DNA of 64,000 bases from Saussurea involucrata (Eukaryota > Streptophyta > Magnoliopsida > Asterales > Asteraceae). A model generated the notes under the pieces. That model did no database searches, had not been told where the DNA came from, and saw only the letters and a program-made list of their open reading frames with translations. The position numbers and the translations under genes are program-made. Shown piece after piece: positions 25,966 through 37,060 of this stretch (its first letter is position 1; every line of letters starts with the position of its first letter). The stretch lies in assembly GCA_033807775.1 (NCBI GenBank), contig CM066317.1, positions 36,893,870 to 36,957,869 on the forward strand, in the 5' to 3' direction.

Positions 25966-28600
25966 TGTAACACCCGTAATTTTCGGATAAGCATAATTTC
26001 GAATCAGTGAGAAACCGATCTTTTAAGAAAAATATGAAAGGTAAGATTTTGGGTTAAATCTTAGATTTTATGGTCTTGTTAGATGAGGAATTCGAATACG
26101 AGTCCAACGGTTCTTTCCGGAGCGAAATCGGAGCTATAACGAAGAAGTTGTCGCCAAAACAGTTTCGGTACATCTTGTGCGACTATGACCAGCGACAATG
26201 ACCGTGTCATTGTCGCGCCAAGGGTACAACCTACGGTACACCTTGTACGACTATGACCAGCGACAATGATCGTGTCATTGTCGCGTGTCATTGTCGCGGA
26301 CGGGTACCTGGTTGCTGTCAAATACGAATTTCATCCCCCAAACTTCATTTCTTCATATCTCTCTCATTTCAACTCCGATTTTGGCGATTCAAGTGGCTAT
26401 GGTTCCGATTTTGAGAGATATTCAAGGATCTAGAAGGAGTTTGGAAGATCATTGGATGATTCAAGGGTGTTTGGTGATGGTAAGTCTCGAATCTCCTCCC
26501 TTTCTCTCCCAAATCGTTTTCCCTTTTCTCCCTCACAAACCCTAACTGATTTTGGGGCTTTTTCATGGAGATTAATGCGTTCCTCCTCCATTTTATGCTA
26601 GTGGTTTCATTCATTGATGCAAGAACAAGTCTCATCTACATCACTAGAGATTTTGGGGTTTTCTAGGTTTTCATCAAAACCTAAGTGGTGAGTTCATCAT
26701 CCTAGCTTCTATACTTTTATATGAGTTATAAATGTTCCATTGATAATCTCCTAGTGTTTTGTTTATTCAATTTTGGTTTGGATGATTTTGGAGAAGTTAG
26801 GTTAATATTGGGGTTTTGGTCAAAATGGAGATTTTAATATAAGATGTTTGGGGAATAGTTTTGAAGTGGTTGAATATGAATATTCATGGTTGGAAGTTAT
26901 GAATTTAGGTTTTTGGAAGTTTTGGCTTGAGGATGCAAACTTCATCAAAGGAGCTTACGTTGGAGAAACTCTAGATTTAGCTTAAATTTAGCAAGGTGAG
27001 TTCAAGTTACTTTGCGAAAACGTTGTACATGCCAAAATGAGTATTTTACAAATATGTGTGTGTTTTACTTGAAAGGATACGTGGTTGAGTTATTTGGTTA
27101 ATTTAACTCTTTTGAAATGTTTATCTTCATAAATGTGTAAAACGCCCATATTTGGGGCTTTTGAATATTTGGATGGTTAGAAATCGTATTTTGTCTTTAA
27201 AAGGTTAATTGCTCAAAATGAGGTTTATTTGACGGTTTAATCATGTTAGTGTAAATTGATTTTATAAACCATGTGGGAAATACCCGATTTAGTGTCAAGA
27301 GTTATTTTGAGAATTGTAAAGGTGTGAGTCCTTTTGGGAAAACCCTTTTTGCTTAACCGTGTCAGGTTTTGGGTTAATAACGGCTTTGTGGTACTTGTTT
27401 ACCTAACTGGGGCTTAGATGCATTTAATTGCACATTATTTATATTTGCATGCTTGGGTGTTTTGTCATTCCGGGTTGAGCATGTTTTGGTACACTGTGTT
27501 GCATTGGATCCATAGGCAAGTGAGTCAGTCTTTAATTGATGGTCTATCTCTTTGTGCACGAGGAGTGGACTATGGGGACGCATGGTTATATGCGTAGGCC
27601 GTGGGGGCCACTAGCGAGTAGGCAATAAGGGACATTGAAGTCCTTGAGGTGTAACTCGTCTAGACTGGATATGCAATAAGGTCGCCTGTAAGTCCTTGAG
27701 GTGTAACTCTACGGGGTATGCAATAAAGGCAATCTATTTATGGCTTGAGGTTGTGATGTCTTTATGGCATGGGAACTAAGGTCGGGGCTTGAGGTGTAAT
27801 CCAGTAACATCACGAGTGACTTAACTTTGTGTGCCCGTCACTTTCGATGGAATCGGGTCTCCCCCGTCACCGAAAGGTGTGGTTTTGGGTATATGTTTTT
27901 ATCCATATTTTCGGTGACGTACTTTATTTATACGAATTGTATTCATGGTTATTGGCATGGTTCTATGCTTCATACGTTTTGGATGTTTTTGAATATAGGA
28001 GTTTTGTCCATGTTTATAATTCTTGGGATATTTACATCTAAACATGTTTTGAGTGAGTTGAAGTTGGAATTCATTTTAGAAAACGCTTTATACACTTTGG
28101 GAACTTTTCTCCTAGATTTTGTGTGCGTTGGAAAATGAGTCATTTATGCCCGCTTGGGAAACCCTTTGGAAATAATAATCTTTGTCGCAACTTTCAACGA
28201 AAGATTTATCTAAATCATGACTAAAACCACAACCTTCCGATTTATGATTTTTATGTAGTCATGATAAAATGCTTGAACTCACTAGGCGTAAGCCTAGCCC
28301 TTTTTATTTGTCGGCATGTGCAACAGGCTCAGGTTGGGGTAACTCTATCTACATTATGAAGTGGCGGGTGCTAGTAGTGTACACGAGAGGTGAAGTGTTT
28401 AGTGAAGTCTTCCGCACTTGTTTGGACTAGCAACTTGTGTTGTGTTAAGTGACACCCATTTAGGTTGTTTTATTTGGGGAATTATAATGTTTTTAATTCC
28501 AAGGTATTTTGAGGAATAAATTGTAGAAATGAATTTATCTATTTTTGTTGATTATTGAATTTTAAAGTTAGTTGCTCGTTCCAAATTTGAGGGTGTTACA
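25966..28600 (+). repeat. 3' LTR of element D
   Basis: 2,635 bp, same length as the left LTR and about 98.4% identical by eye. It is followed by the duplication TACCC (28601-28605). Confidence 0.92.
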
Positions 28601-28605
28601 TACCC

Positions 28606-29328
28606 GAACTGTCCGGATACCCAACTTCCCGGATACCCGAACTTCCCGGATACCCGAATTGTCCGGAAGGACATTCACCCGGACATTCTCGAGAAAACTC
28701 TACCCGGACACTAGCATTTACCCGGAGACTACTTACCCGGAAACCAAAGGCACTACCCGGGAGACCCCCCACCGTCCGGACACTACTATTCGGACGGGGC
28801 GACGTCCGGAAACGACGAACTGGCCGAAACCCTCAACTCCAAAACTGATTAAAACTCAGTTTTCTGATAACAGTTCGATTAGACAAATTGGTTCATCCAC
28901 TAGTCATAATCACTCAATTAATTCCAATTTAAACCACTAAAATCGACATGAAGACAACAAAACCCAAAATGCTCAACATAAAGGTTATTTAGGTGAAGAA
29001 CCCATTAAACCCTACCGATTCTAGCCCCAAATCCTAGACAACAGAGGATAAGAAACTTCAAATCAACAGAATAAGATGTCTTAGATGATTACCTTGGCAA
29101 TTTCTTCCTTAACAAGAGTTTTCCCACTTTAGCTTTCTTCTTCCTTTCTCTTCTTAGCCACCAAACACACACAAGGACCAAAACACCGATTTCTAAAATG
29201 AAAACCCTAGGGAAATGGAGCTTTAAATACTTCTCAACAATTGTCAAAAGGCCCCTTAACCTAACTTGCATTCTTTTGACATCGGCCACCAAACTTTCAA
29301 TACACCCTTAAAATTTCGGGTTGTTACA
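28606..29328 (-). repeat. 5' LTR of element C, second part
   Basis: Resumes the LTR interrupted at 19728 and matches 1813-2520. It has one additional CCGGATACCCGAA-type unit. The end GGGTTGTTACA is followed by the duplication CATAA at 29329. Confidence 0.9.
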
Positions 29329-29539
29329 CATAATAGATGAGGAAATTGAAAGATAATAGGAGGAACAGGTTGCCATACTCAAAAGAACCACAATACAAGG
29401 CTCACACAACAAGACCGTTTTTGAAGGCTCAAGCAGGGCAGTTCTACAACACTCTTCTAGTAGTGTTTTAGCCAAAAAGAATAATTATGTATCCCTTTTT
29501 ACGCATTCTACTAACTTTTTTAGTTGTACATTGGCCTTA

Positions 29540-30196
29540 AAAATACCCCTCATTTGTTGAAAAGAATAGACAGACCCATAGAGGATTTCCTAAGGAAATT
29601 ATATTGGCCAGTCCCACAATCAAATCTATTATAGATAGTATGGGATGGGGAAAACTATATGAGGACATGAGGGTTATAATGAGGATTGGGTTAGAGAGTT
29701 CTATACTATGGTGGCAGTAAGTAACAGGGTAGAACATAAGGTTAGGCAAACCAAAGTCTCATACTCTCTTAAAGCCATAAATGCCTACCTTGGCATCACA
29801 CCTCCTAAGGACGATGATCTTGATAGACTGCAGGCTAGAGTATCTAGTGAGGAACTCAACACCATCCTTTCTAGACTAGCACATGAGCGGTCGGTATGGA
29901 TATTTAAGGGCAGATCCAGAACACTTACGACTTGTTGCCTAAAATCTAAAGCCAATATTTGGTTATACTTTTTATGGCATACAATGCACCCTACTAGCCA
30001 TGACACCGATCTGTCTATGGAAAGGGTCTTCCTTCTATATTGCCTCCTTGAGAAAAATCCCTTTGATGTTGGGAGACTTATATGTGACAACATAAGGAGG
30101 TGTGTAGACAGGGCCAATGGCTGCCTGCTTTACCCCTCTATTATCCATGGACTGATTTTAGCCAAAGTGAGGACCATCCCTAATGATTCATTTTAG
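29540..30196 (+). pseudogene. Relic of a Transposase_32-type plant protein
   Basis: The frame from 29708 (ATG) to TAG 30194-30196 encodes 162 residues. The stretch from FKGRSRTL through ANIWLYFLWHTMHPTSHDTD, then RVFLLYCLLEKNPFDVGRLI and LLYPSIIHGLILAKV, has the layout of the 'putative plant transposon protein' domain (Transposase_32): a WLYF...PTSH motif, then a vGrLI...FPsLI motif. Homology continues upstream in another frame (29585-29670, PTIKSIIDSMGWGKLYEDM), then shifts by one base near 29668 to NEDWVREFYTMV, so there is a frameshift. Such proteins are repetitive in plant genomes and of unknown role. C-terminal sequence may continue at 30183-30377. Recognition is from memory of the family. 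Confidence 0.6.
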
Positions 30197-30377
30197 AAAG
30201 AAAAAAACTGCCATGAACAAGAAAATCTTGGACAGATTGATCAGGTTTAGCAACAACCCACCCAAGAACACTTCTTCTATTAGTGAGGCTTTAGAGGATT
30301 TCAAGAGTGATTTATTGGAAGGAATGAAGGAAGAGACAACAAAGATCAAGAGGAGTTTGCTGAAAAAGAACAAGTAG
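30183..30377 (+). pseudogene. Lys/Glu-rich tail downstream of the Transposase_32 relic
   Basis: A 64-codon frame overlapping the end of the previous frame by 14 bases. It encodes a basic, helix-prone peptide (for example KILDRLIRFSNNPPKNTSS, then KEETTKIKRSLLKKNK). Overlap and direction suggest it is the frameshifted C-terminus of the same protein; 30380-30510 continues in Lys/Glu-rich codons with stops. Confidence 0.4.
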
Positions 30378-30519
30378 CTATTGGACTAGATGGATGCACT
30401 AAAGAAAGAAATCGACGACCTCAATATGGAAAAAGTCTAGTGGATAGAGTATGAGAAAGAGAAGGAAGGAATCATGAGGAAGGTTTGGAAGAAGAAACAC
30501 CAGGAACATTGATGAAACT

Positions 30520-31340
30520 GCCACCATGCCCTACAGCATGTTTGCAGCAACTCACCCAAACTTCTACTCAATCTGAGTAGAACATGTTTTGTCCCTCTGC
30601 CCTTTTTTTCATCATGTTATGTTGTTTTTGAGTCATTTGTTGTTGGTTTACTTTAGTGTTTGAAGTCTTCTGTATATACATTGAGTTTGTGCATATTTTG
30701 GGTCAGTTTATGTCCTTTTTCTTTAGTTCTATTCGTTGTTTTGTACTTTGCTGGTTCTTAGTGTTGATGTTTGGTACGTTAGTATGTCCAGTCTTTCTAA
30801 CTTGGTCTAAAAAGTCATTAAGTCATATTAACTTGCTTTTTCTTTTGCCAAAATGAGGATATGGATAGTAAAGTTCCATTCTTATCTTTGTTTTTCTGTT
30901 TCTTAACTTGGAAACTGAATTCTAAATTTGTTTGGTTTATTGAGACGAATCAGGAACCCATCAAGACCAATCAAGAACACATAGAGATCGATCGGGAACC
31001 CATCGAGATTAATCAAGAACACATCGATGGGATAGATCGACACCAGTCGACACGAATTGAGAACCCATCGGGATAGATCGCCACCAATCGAGACTAATCG
31101 ATAACCAATCGAGACTAATTAAGAACACATCCATTGACTTGGTGTGTGTTTGTGTGTTAAAATCATAACCTAACACCTTCATTTTTCATCGAGACCGATT
31201 GAGAACCTATTGATTAATTTATTGTGTGTTTGTTTGTGTAAAACCATAACATGCATACCACTTTTAACTTTATTGAGATGGATCAGGAAATCTATCTAGA
31301 ACTTATCGAGATGAAGCGATAATCCAATAAAGAAAAATAG
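30520..31340. other. Intergenic sequence with a degenerate GATCGA-type repeat
   Basis: No gene recognised. At about 30945-31135 there are irregular repeats of words such as 'aatcaagaacacat' and 'gaacccatcgagat', spaced about 20-22 bases. The T-rich part at 30600-30900 shows nothing. Confidence 0.5.
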
Positions 31341-31485
31341 AATATATAGAGTTGAAACTATAGTATATTCATGATAAATAATATGTATATCTATGATGAA
31401 TATTATGGTGAAAATTGATATTTATGATAAATATCATACTAATATAAATACTAGAGAGTTATTGTATACACGTGATCATACATAA

Positions 31486-31802
31486 TTCTTTTTTGAGTAG
31501 AATATATATATATATATGGGCCAGTTTCAGCCATTCATTTTATTATTATATATATAATAATTAATTTTCTTTTTCTTTTTAACCATATACCCCTATTTTT
31601 CGTGGCTGAAACTGGTTCTCACAGTTTTCACAAACAAATTAGTTCTCATTTGATTACATCCCTATATATATATATATATATATATACACGACAAATGCAA
31701 CAAATAAACTGACACACCCTCTTCACCTTTGGTGAGGCTTGAACCCCTGGCCTCCTAGGAGGCCAAATGCTCACATACCGCTACGTCAAATGCCCTTTGG
31801 TT
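31486..31802 (-). mobile_element. tRNA-derived SINE with a MITE-like insertion inside
   Basis: On the minus strand, from the right end: CATTTGACGTAGCGGTATG (A-box-like), then GGGGTTCAAGCCTCA (B-box-like, about 43 bases on), a (TA)n stretch, and a short A-rich tail (CTACTCAAAAAAGAAT). A 10-bp direct repeat TCATACATAA flanks it (31476-31485 and 31803-31812), as expected for L1-type target-primed insertion. The 5' part is tRNA-like but is not a functional tRNA. Confidence 0.65.
31520..31669. mobile_element. MITE-like insertion in the SINE's TA tract
   Basis: About 150 bp beginning GGGCCAG and ending ATCCC, flanked on both sides by (TA)n. It holds an inverted repeat: CCAGTTTCAGCCA (31521-31533) against TGGCTGAAACTGG (31603-31615). 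The 'atgagaact...tgtgagaacc' wording is familiar from plant MITEs. True ends cannot be fixed because the target is TA repeats. Confidence 0.4.
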
Positions 31803-31814
31803 TCATACATAAAT

Positions 31815-31893
31815 ATTCATTATGAATACAATGTATATTCATTATGAATACAATGTATATTCATTATGAATACAATGTATATTCATTATGAAT
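31815..31893. repeat. 22-bp tandem repeat, 3.6 copies
   Basis: Three identical 22-bp units (31815, 31837, 31859) plus a partial fourth. Each carries the self-complementary word ATTCATTATGAAT. It is a local amplification inside the larger AT-rich repeat. Confidence 0.9.
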
Positions 31894-32592
31894 AGTATAT
31901 ATATTCATGATGAAAGTTACACTGAACATATATATTCATGACGAATATCAAACTGATGTATGAATGTTGAAATGTTGTTGTATACACGTGAACATATATA
32001 AATATTAATAATGAATAATATGTATATTCATGATGATTGTTATAGTAAAAATATATATTAATGACCAATGTCATAATGATGTATGAATACCGAAGATTTG
32101 TTGAATACACATGAAAGCACATATATATTCATGATGAATTATATATTAAGTTGCATATTCATGATGAATATCATATTAATATATGAATATTAAAGAGCTG
32201 TTGTAAACATATGAATATGCATAAATATTCATGATGAATATTACACAAATATATCATTTTTTGCAGAATAAATTATATCGAGATGAATGTCATATCGAAG
32301 AACACGGAATTTTCGTTATTTTTCTGTAATTTGTTTGATTAGAGTATCAGTTATTTTTAAGATAATTTAGTTTAATAATTAAGGATGTAAAAGTTTTTTT
32401 TTAGTTTAATAAAAGAAAATAAAAAGTCAAATAAGATAGGAATAGATTCAAACTTCCATTTTTATCCCTACTCATCTCAATTAACCTTGTTATGTTTAAC
32501 CATTGATTACTTTTATAAATTTTTATCAATGGTCAAGATTGGTTCTCGTGTTTATAATGAAAACTTTGTTTTCATTTGAACTTACTCTCTCT

Positions 32593-32609
32593 ATGTGTGT
32601 CTATGTATG

Positions 32610-32645
<36 letters not shown>

Positions 32646-32647
32646 TC
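32593..32647. repeat. TG/TA microsatellite
   Basis: tatgtgtgtctatgtatgta followed by a (TA)n run, about 470 bp upstream of the TCP start codon. Confidence 0.85.
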
Positions 32648-32946
32648 TTAATCGGTTTGGTTTTATTTGTATTTTCAACTGCCATAAGAACGGAGAGATC
32701 CGGTTTAGATGTTAACCTTCTAAGTCGAAACTGATCTAGTCAAGTTTCTACAATTGGTTTCGGTCAATTATAACTAAATTGAATTACTTTATGCCCATCC
32801 TACTATTTATGCACCATCTTGAATTATTTTAAATCAAGGGCATGGAATACAATTGATCAAATACTTTATGTACCAAAGTGATAATTTGACCTCCTTTCAT
32901 TCTTTACATTTTTCTCATTCTTTTTTAGCTTTTTAAAGCTCGCCCA

Positions 32947-32952
32947 TATAAT
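32947..32952 (+). promoter_or_regulatory. Candidate TATA element of the TCP gene
   Basis: TATAAT in a GC-flanked context (cgcccaTATAATtccc), about 165 bases before the ATG. It is followed by a CT-rich leader (cctccctcctcctcatctctctc, about 32989-33013) typical of plant 5' untranslated regions. Predicted from position only. Confidence 0.4.
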
Positions 32953-33100
32953 TCCCACTCATTATCTTTGTTCCATAAAGCTTGCCCCTCCCTCCTCCTC
33001 ATCTCTCTCTTTGTGTTCACTAGCTGCAAACACTAACAAAGGAAACCCAACTCAAGTTAAACATTTTAAAGAGAAAGATAGAAACATACACGTTTAGAGT

Positions 33101-33113
33101 TTAGGGTTTAGGG
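33101..33113 (+). promoter_or_regulatory. Telo-box next to the TCP start codon
   Basis: TTAGGGTTTAGGG, the reverse form of the plant telo-box AAACCCTAA, lies three bases upstream of the ATG in the presumed leader. Telo-boxes are bound by TRB proteins and are enriched in genes of dividing cells, including Polycomb targets. Its role here is inferred. Confidence 0.6.
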
Positions 33114-33115
33114 TC

Positions 33116-34246
33116 ATGGATGATGGTGATGATCGTTTCCACCATAGACCTAACTTCCCTTTCCAATTACTTGAAAAGAAAGATGACGACGTTTGCTCCT
33201 CCTCCTCCGCCACCACCGCCGCCTACCCTTCACTCGCTATCTCCACCGACAATAACCTAAACCCTACACTTCGATCCAACCCCTCCACTCTCCTCACAAC
33301 AACAACCTCCGTCGCCGCCACATCATCCACCGACCTCTCAAAAAAACAACCCCCGAAACGAACATCAACCAAGGATCGACATACAAAAGTCGACGGCCGT
33401 GGCCGCCGCATCCGAATGCCTGCCCTTTGCGCCGCTAGGGTTTTCCAACTAACTCGTGAACTAGGACACAAGTCGGACGGAGAAACCATCGAGTGGCTAC
33501 TTCAACAAGCGGAACCTGCCGTCATCGCCGCCACTGGCACCGGCACAATTCCGGCAAACTTCACTTCACTCAATATCTCACTCCGGAGCTCCGGGTCCAG
33601 TATGTCGGTTCCTTCTCAGTTCCGATCCACTTATTTCAACCCTAACTTTACTCTCCCACAAAGAAGAAACCTGTTATTCCCAGGTATCGGGTCAGGGTCG
33701 GATAATTCTTCGTCAAATCTTTTGAATTTCGGGTCGACAACAATTTTAAATCAGATGATACAAGCGAAGCAAGAAATACGAGATAATTCAGTTGAGTTAT
33801 CAGAGTCGCCGGAGAAGCGTAGAACTCCGACAACGGAGCAAGATTTGTCGTCGTTGCATCAGCAACAAATGGGAAATTATCTACTGCAATCGAGCTCAGG
33901 AACCATGGCTGCCAGCTCAGCATCTATACCTGCTAATTTTTGGATGGTGGCTAATTCTAACCAACACCAAGCCATGAATAATGGAGACCCTATTTGGACT
34001 TTTCCAAACGTCACCGTTTCTAGTGGGCTACATTTCATGAACTTTCCTACACCAGTCGCACTTTTGCCAAGTCAGCAAACGGGAATCGGCGGCGGCGGTG
34101 GTTATGGTGAAGGACAACTAAGCATGCTTGGTGGTTTAAACCCATATCGGCCTATATTTGGTCCCGGAGCATCTGAACAGCAACCCCACCACGACGGAGG
34201 GCGTGGTGGCGATGAGCGGCGTGACACCAATAGCCACCACTCGTAG
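33116..34246 (+). CDS. Class I TCP transcription factor, TCP14/TCP15-like
   Basis: An intronless 376-residue protein. Class I TCPs bind GGNCCCAC-type sites as dimers in the nucleus and promote cell proliferation and growth. The TCP domain spans about residues 78-138: basic region KRTSTKDRHTKVDGRGRRIR (81-100) with the shorter class I form, helix I ALCAARVFQLTRELG (103-117), loop HKSDGE, helix II TIEWLLQQAEPAVI (124-137). The Cys at about 105 is the residue conserved in class I proteins and reported to make DNA binding redox-sensitive. The stretch GTIPANFTSLNISLRSS follows, as in TCP14/15 relatives. The N-terminus is Ser/Thr-rich; the C-terminus has a Gly-rich stretch, NPYRPIFGP, and an acidic/His end. 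Length fits the subfamily. The start is the first ATG after the leader, in good context. The frame is intact and it is the only clear host gene here. The exact orthologue is not resolved. Confidence 0.93.
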   Translation: MDDGDDRFHHRPNFPFQLLEKKDDDVCSSSSATTAAYPSLAISTDNNLNPTLRSNPSTLLTTTTSVAATSSTDLSKKQPPKRTSTKDRHTKVDGRGRRIRMPALCAARVFQLTRELGHKSDGETIEWLLQQAEPAVIAATGTGTIPANFTSLNISLRSSGSSMSVPSQFRSTYFNPNFTLPQRRNLLFPGIGSGSDNSSSNLLNFGSTTILNQMIQAKQEIRDNSVELSESPEKRRTPTTEQDLSSLHQQQMGNYLLQSSSGTMAASSASIPANFWMVANSNQHQAMNNGDPIWTFPNVTVSSGLHFMNFPTPVALLPSQQTGIGGGGGYGEGQLSMLGGLNPYRPIFGPGASEQQPHHDGGRGGDERRDTNSHHS

Positions 34247-34984
34247 CGGAGTTCCGCCACCTGTGGTTATCCCGTTAAATTTGAGGTGTAAACACACACG
34301 TGAGGTCTGATTTGTTTTTCTGAAATTTGGAAATTTTTTTTTTTTTTTTTTTTATTTTGTGTGAGAAATATATAAAAATATCAGGATTTAAGATTTTTGA
34401 AGAGATTGAGTAGAGATTTTTAACAGGGTGGATTGGCATGGTATTAAATTATTAACTATATATGAAATAAATAAGAAAAAGAAAAAGAAAAAAAGGTCTC
34501 GTTTTCGTCTTTTTGGATGAATTATTTATTTATTTTTGTACTTTTGATCATTTAAAAAAAATATATAAATAAAAAATTAATCATGTTTCTTGAATCATTT
34601 TCTTAAATATAATTTAATATTTTCTTCTGCATGTTTGAATATATTTTAAAGCATGTTTCTTTAAAATTGAATTATATCATTAATAATTTCCATATTAATT
34701 TTTTATACCTAATTAAGTTTATATTTAAAAAAAAGTCATATTTTATCATTCGATAATGTAATTAATTTTCAACCTTATTTGTTTATTACCATAACTAACT
34801 TATTATTTAATTCTACTAGGTCAATCTTGTTAAAAATTAAGGAGAGGAATGGGAGGGGGGCATATTAGTCCTTTCTCCTCTCTTGTTGCCATGTTTCTCT
34901 TCTATACGACTAGGTAGCTCCACAACATGTCGGCATAGTCGAAATGTTATTGTTTCTTTAGTTGAATTTGTTCATTATTATATA

Positions 34985-34985
34985 C

Positions 34986-35019
<34 letters not shown>
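34985..35019. repeat. (TA)n microsatellite
   Basis: An uninterrupted alternating TA run of about 35 bases downstream of the TCP gene. Confidence 0.85.
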
Positions 35020-35021
<2 letters not shown>

Positions 35022-35611
35022 TATTGTTTATGACTTCACTATATATCGATATTTTTAATGTCTCCATGCAATGATCGTGATCTCGGGTGTAAGTAACGAA
35101 GTTTCTTGATCCATATATTGTTGTGAAATAAGGTTGCAGTTTCGACTCATAACCTTCAAATTCGTATTAGCTTACATGTTTGCACATAAATCAACATTTA
35201 ATACACATACATTAAAAATGACAGGTTCTTACATGATCTCATACCTACATATACCATATTTTGCATGCTAACTTACATATATATACCCGTTGTTTAAGGA
35301 GAGATCAATGTTTCCATTGCGAGTGGCATGGGGCATGGCGAGATTCTTTTCAATTTTACTTTTTTTAGTTAGTTTTTAAACTTTACAATGTTTAATTTGT
35401 TAGTTCTATATATATATATATATATATCAATGTATAATTTTCTTATACAATTTAAATTATTTCGTATGATTAATTACGAATATGTTTCTATATACATATA
35501 CACATACACCTCGTTGGGGCTTAAAATCTTCGAATTCAGATTCACTTCCATTAACTTTTAATATATATTTATACATGTTCACCTACATATACATATAAGT
35601 AACTATATAGG

Positions 35612-35760
35612 ATTGAGTTCCAGTGAGAAGTTGAGGTTAACGTGAGAAACGTAAGAAGCAATTATCAACCGTTGGATGAAAAATGGATGCATATTAGGAT
35701 GAGAGCACCAGATCAATTTACTTCTAAGGCGTAATTCATTAGAGGGCATTTGATTAAAAG
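35612..35760. mobile_element. MITE-like fragment
   Basis: The words 'gtgagaagttgaggttaacgtgagaaacgt' (split over 35621-35652) and 'tatcaaccgttggatg' recur, partly inverted, at 45589-45765, and the first also near 47601-47632. This suggests a dispersed MITE-like family. Ends and duplications could not be fixed. Confidence 0.35.
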
Positions 35761-36285
35761 TAATAAACGGTTCAGGTAGCAAGTCAACCGATCTAATAGG
35801 ATTGAGTAGCAAGTCAACCGATCTAATTTGAATTGACCGATCCAATTATTAGAATCGATCGACCATATGTAATCGGATATCCAAATGAATTCGATGAGAT
35901 AGGATCCAAAGTTTCAACATCCTAACTGGATCGATCAACTCTTGGATAGTATAGTGCATAATCCAATAAAACCAAACTTATCAAATCCAATTGTTATCCG
36001 ATTACACATCCAATTAACATTCAACCACCATATAATCATTAACTATATATAATTATTAACATTTTACTATATCATTTTTACTTGATAAATGTATGTAATG
36101 TTTTTAATAAATTAAGAAAAATATTATTAATTGGTTGAAGCGCGGTATTATTTGGTTGAAAATTGAGTCAAATTATTAGGTGGGTCCAATCCGATCCAAT
36201 GGTAATAAATTGTAATATCCATTTGGGATTTCTTCTTTGTTTTCATCTTCTTGTACTTCAACTTCATCACATGATTTTGTGCATC

Positions 36286-36597
36286 TCATTTTGTATTGGG
36301 GTTTCTTCTACCAAGACTTAAAAAGTCAAACTCATACACAGTAGAAACTTTTGAAAGAACCTTCTCTAAGTAATGAGGATTGTCATATCCGATACCCCAT
36401 TTCGAGTTATAATCTTTGAATTGTTTTGGTTTGTTGAGAAGGACGGTCTGATTAGTTTGACCTCTCTTATAAAGCTTTGTTTCCAAATCATTCACCTTTT
36501 CAATTATACCTTTATTGGCATTTTTAATAGAATTAAATTTTCGAACAAACTCATTCCTCTTTTTTTTATTTTTCAAACTTATCCGAGATTTCAGATA
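36286..36597 (-). pseudogene. Copia gag relic, C-terminal part left of the CACTA element
   Basis: The minus-strand frame runs from the CACTA boundary to the stop near 36286. It encodes a Lys/Asn-rich helix (KKKRNEFVRKFNSIKNANKG) and a linker with KWGIGYDNPHYLEKV, the kind of sequence found between coiled coil and protease in Sirevirus-like gag. The N-terminal portion is at 48637-50109. Removing the CACTA element and one ATA puts both parts in one frame. No pol follows to the left. Confidence 0.65.
36595..36597. repeat. Target-site duplication of the CACTA element (ATA)
   Basis: ATA at 36595-36597 and again at 48637-48639. The 3-bp duplication is the hallmark length for the CACTA superfamily. 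Confidence 0.85.
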
Positions 36598-36612
36598 CAC
36601 TACACCAAATGT
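36598..36612 (+). repeat. CACTA left terminal inverted repeat
   Basis: CACTACACCAAATGT; its exact complement ends the element at 48636. Confidence 0.92.
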
Positions 36613-37060
36613 TGCCTTAGACAACATAGGCTAATTGCCTATGTTGCTTAAGATAAGCTTAGGCAACAAAAGCTAATATATGTTGCCTTAGTTTCCTCTT
36701 AGGCAACGTATAGTTATATGTTGCCTAAGTGAGACCTTATGCAACATATGAATAATTATATGTTGCCTCAACTATCTTAAGCAACATCTTTCCTTATGTT
36801 GCCTTAGTTGTGTAATGTTTTTTTTAATTCAATGAAAGTTATCTTAGGCATCATATTTTCTTCTTTCTATGTTGCCTAAGGTAAAAAACTATAAATAAAT
36901 ATAGGTAGTTGAAAATCTAATAAGTTGTGTACGGATGATTTAAGGTTGATACCTACTTTTACTTAGGCAACATATAATCTATTGTATTTGTTGCGTAAGA
37001 GTCTGCTTAGGCAACATATATTCTTGTTTCTATGTTGCCTAAGGTAAAAAATATAGATAA
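36613..37060. repeat. CACTA left subterminal repeats
   Basis: More than twelve copies or near-copies of ttgcctaag / cttaggcaac within 450 bases, in both orientations and often as facing pairs that could form hairpins. The same motif is packed at 48270-48621. Confidence 0.85.

Larger units (their letters stand above)
19729..28600 (+). mobile_element. Element D: non-autonomous gypsy-like LTR retrotransposon nested in LTR C
   Basis: An 8,872-bp element with 2,635-bp LTRs (19729-22363 and 25966-28600), duplication TACCC, primer site TGGTATCAGAGCA at 22367-22379 and a purine-rich tract before the right LTR. The 3.6-kb internal region lacks recognisable gag or pol, so D fits the large non-autonomous (LARD-like) class. 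Sequence next to the 3' LTR (tttcgaggacgaaatcatcc) is typical of the end of Ty3/gypsy pol, suggesting origin from a Tekay/Del-type parent; that is inference. About 43 LTR differences were counted by eye (about 1.6%). Confidence 0.88.
31341..32230. repeat. AT-rich degenerate tandem repeat upstream of the TCP gene
   Basis: About four diverged units of 100-130 bp, each ending with words like 'gttgtatacacgtgaacatata' and containing 'tattcatgatgaatat' (units near 31341, 31900, 31999 and 32126). The first and second units are separated by the SINE at 31486-31802. It ends about 0.9 kb before the TCP start codon. Confidence 0.65.
34247..36285. other. TCP 3' flank, AT-rich, no gene
   Basis: The presumed 3' untranslated region contains a run of 20 T (34334-34353). 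Beyond it the sequence is AT-rich with TA microsatellites at about 34985-35019 and 35407-35427. A MITE-like stretch lies near 35615-35760. No coding sequence recognised. Confidence 0.6.

Noticed and set aside
31726..31796. tRNA gene on the minus strand
   Set aside because: A- and B-box-like words are present but no cloverleaf arms could be paired; the flanking 10-bp duplication and A-tail show a SINE.
33223..33489. Minus-strand frames across the TCP gene
   Set aside because: Shadows of the conserved TCP coding sequence on the other strand.
36613..37060. CRISPR-like array of short repeats
   Set aside because: Repeats occur in both orientations with irregular spacing, at transposon ends; this is a plant nuclear sequence and they are CACTA subterminal repeats.
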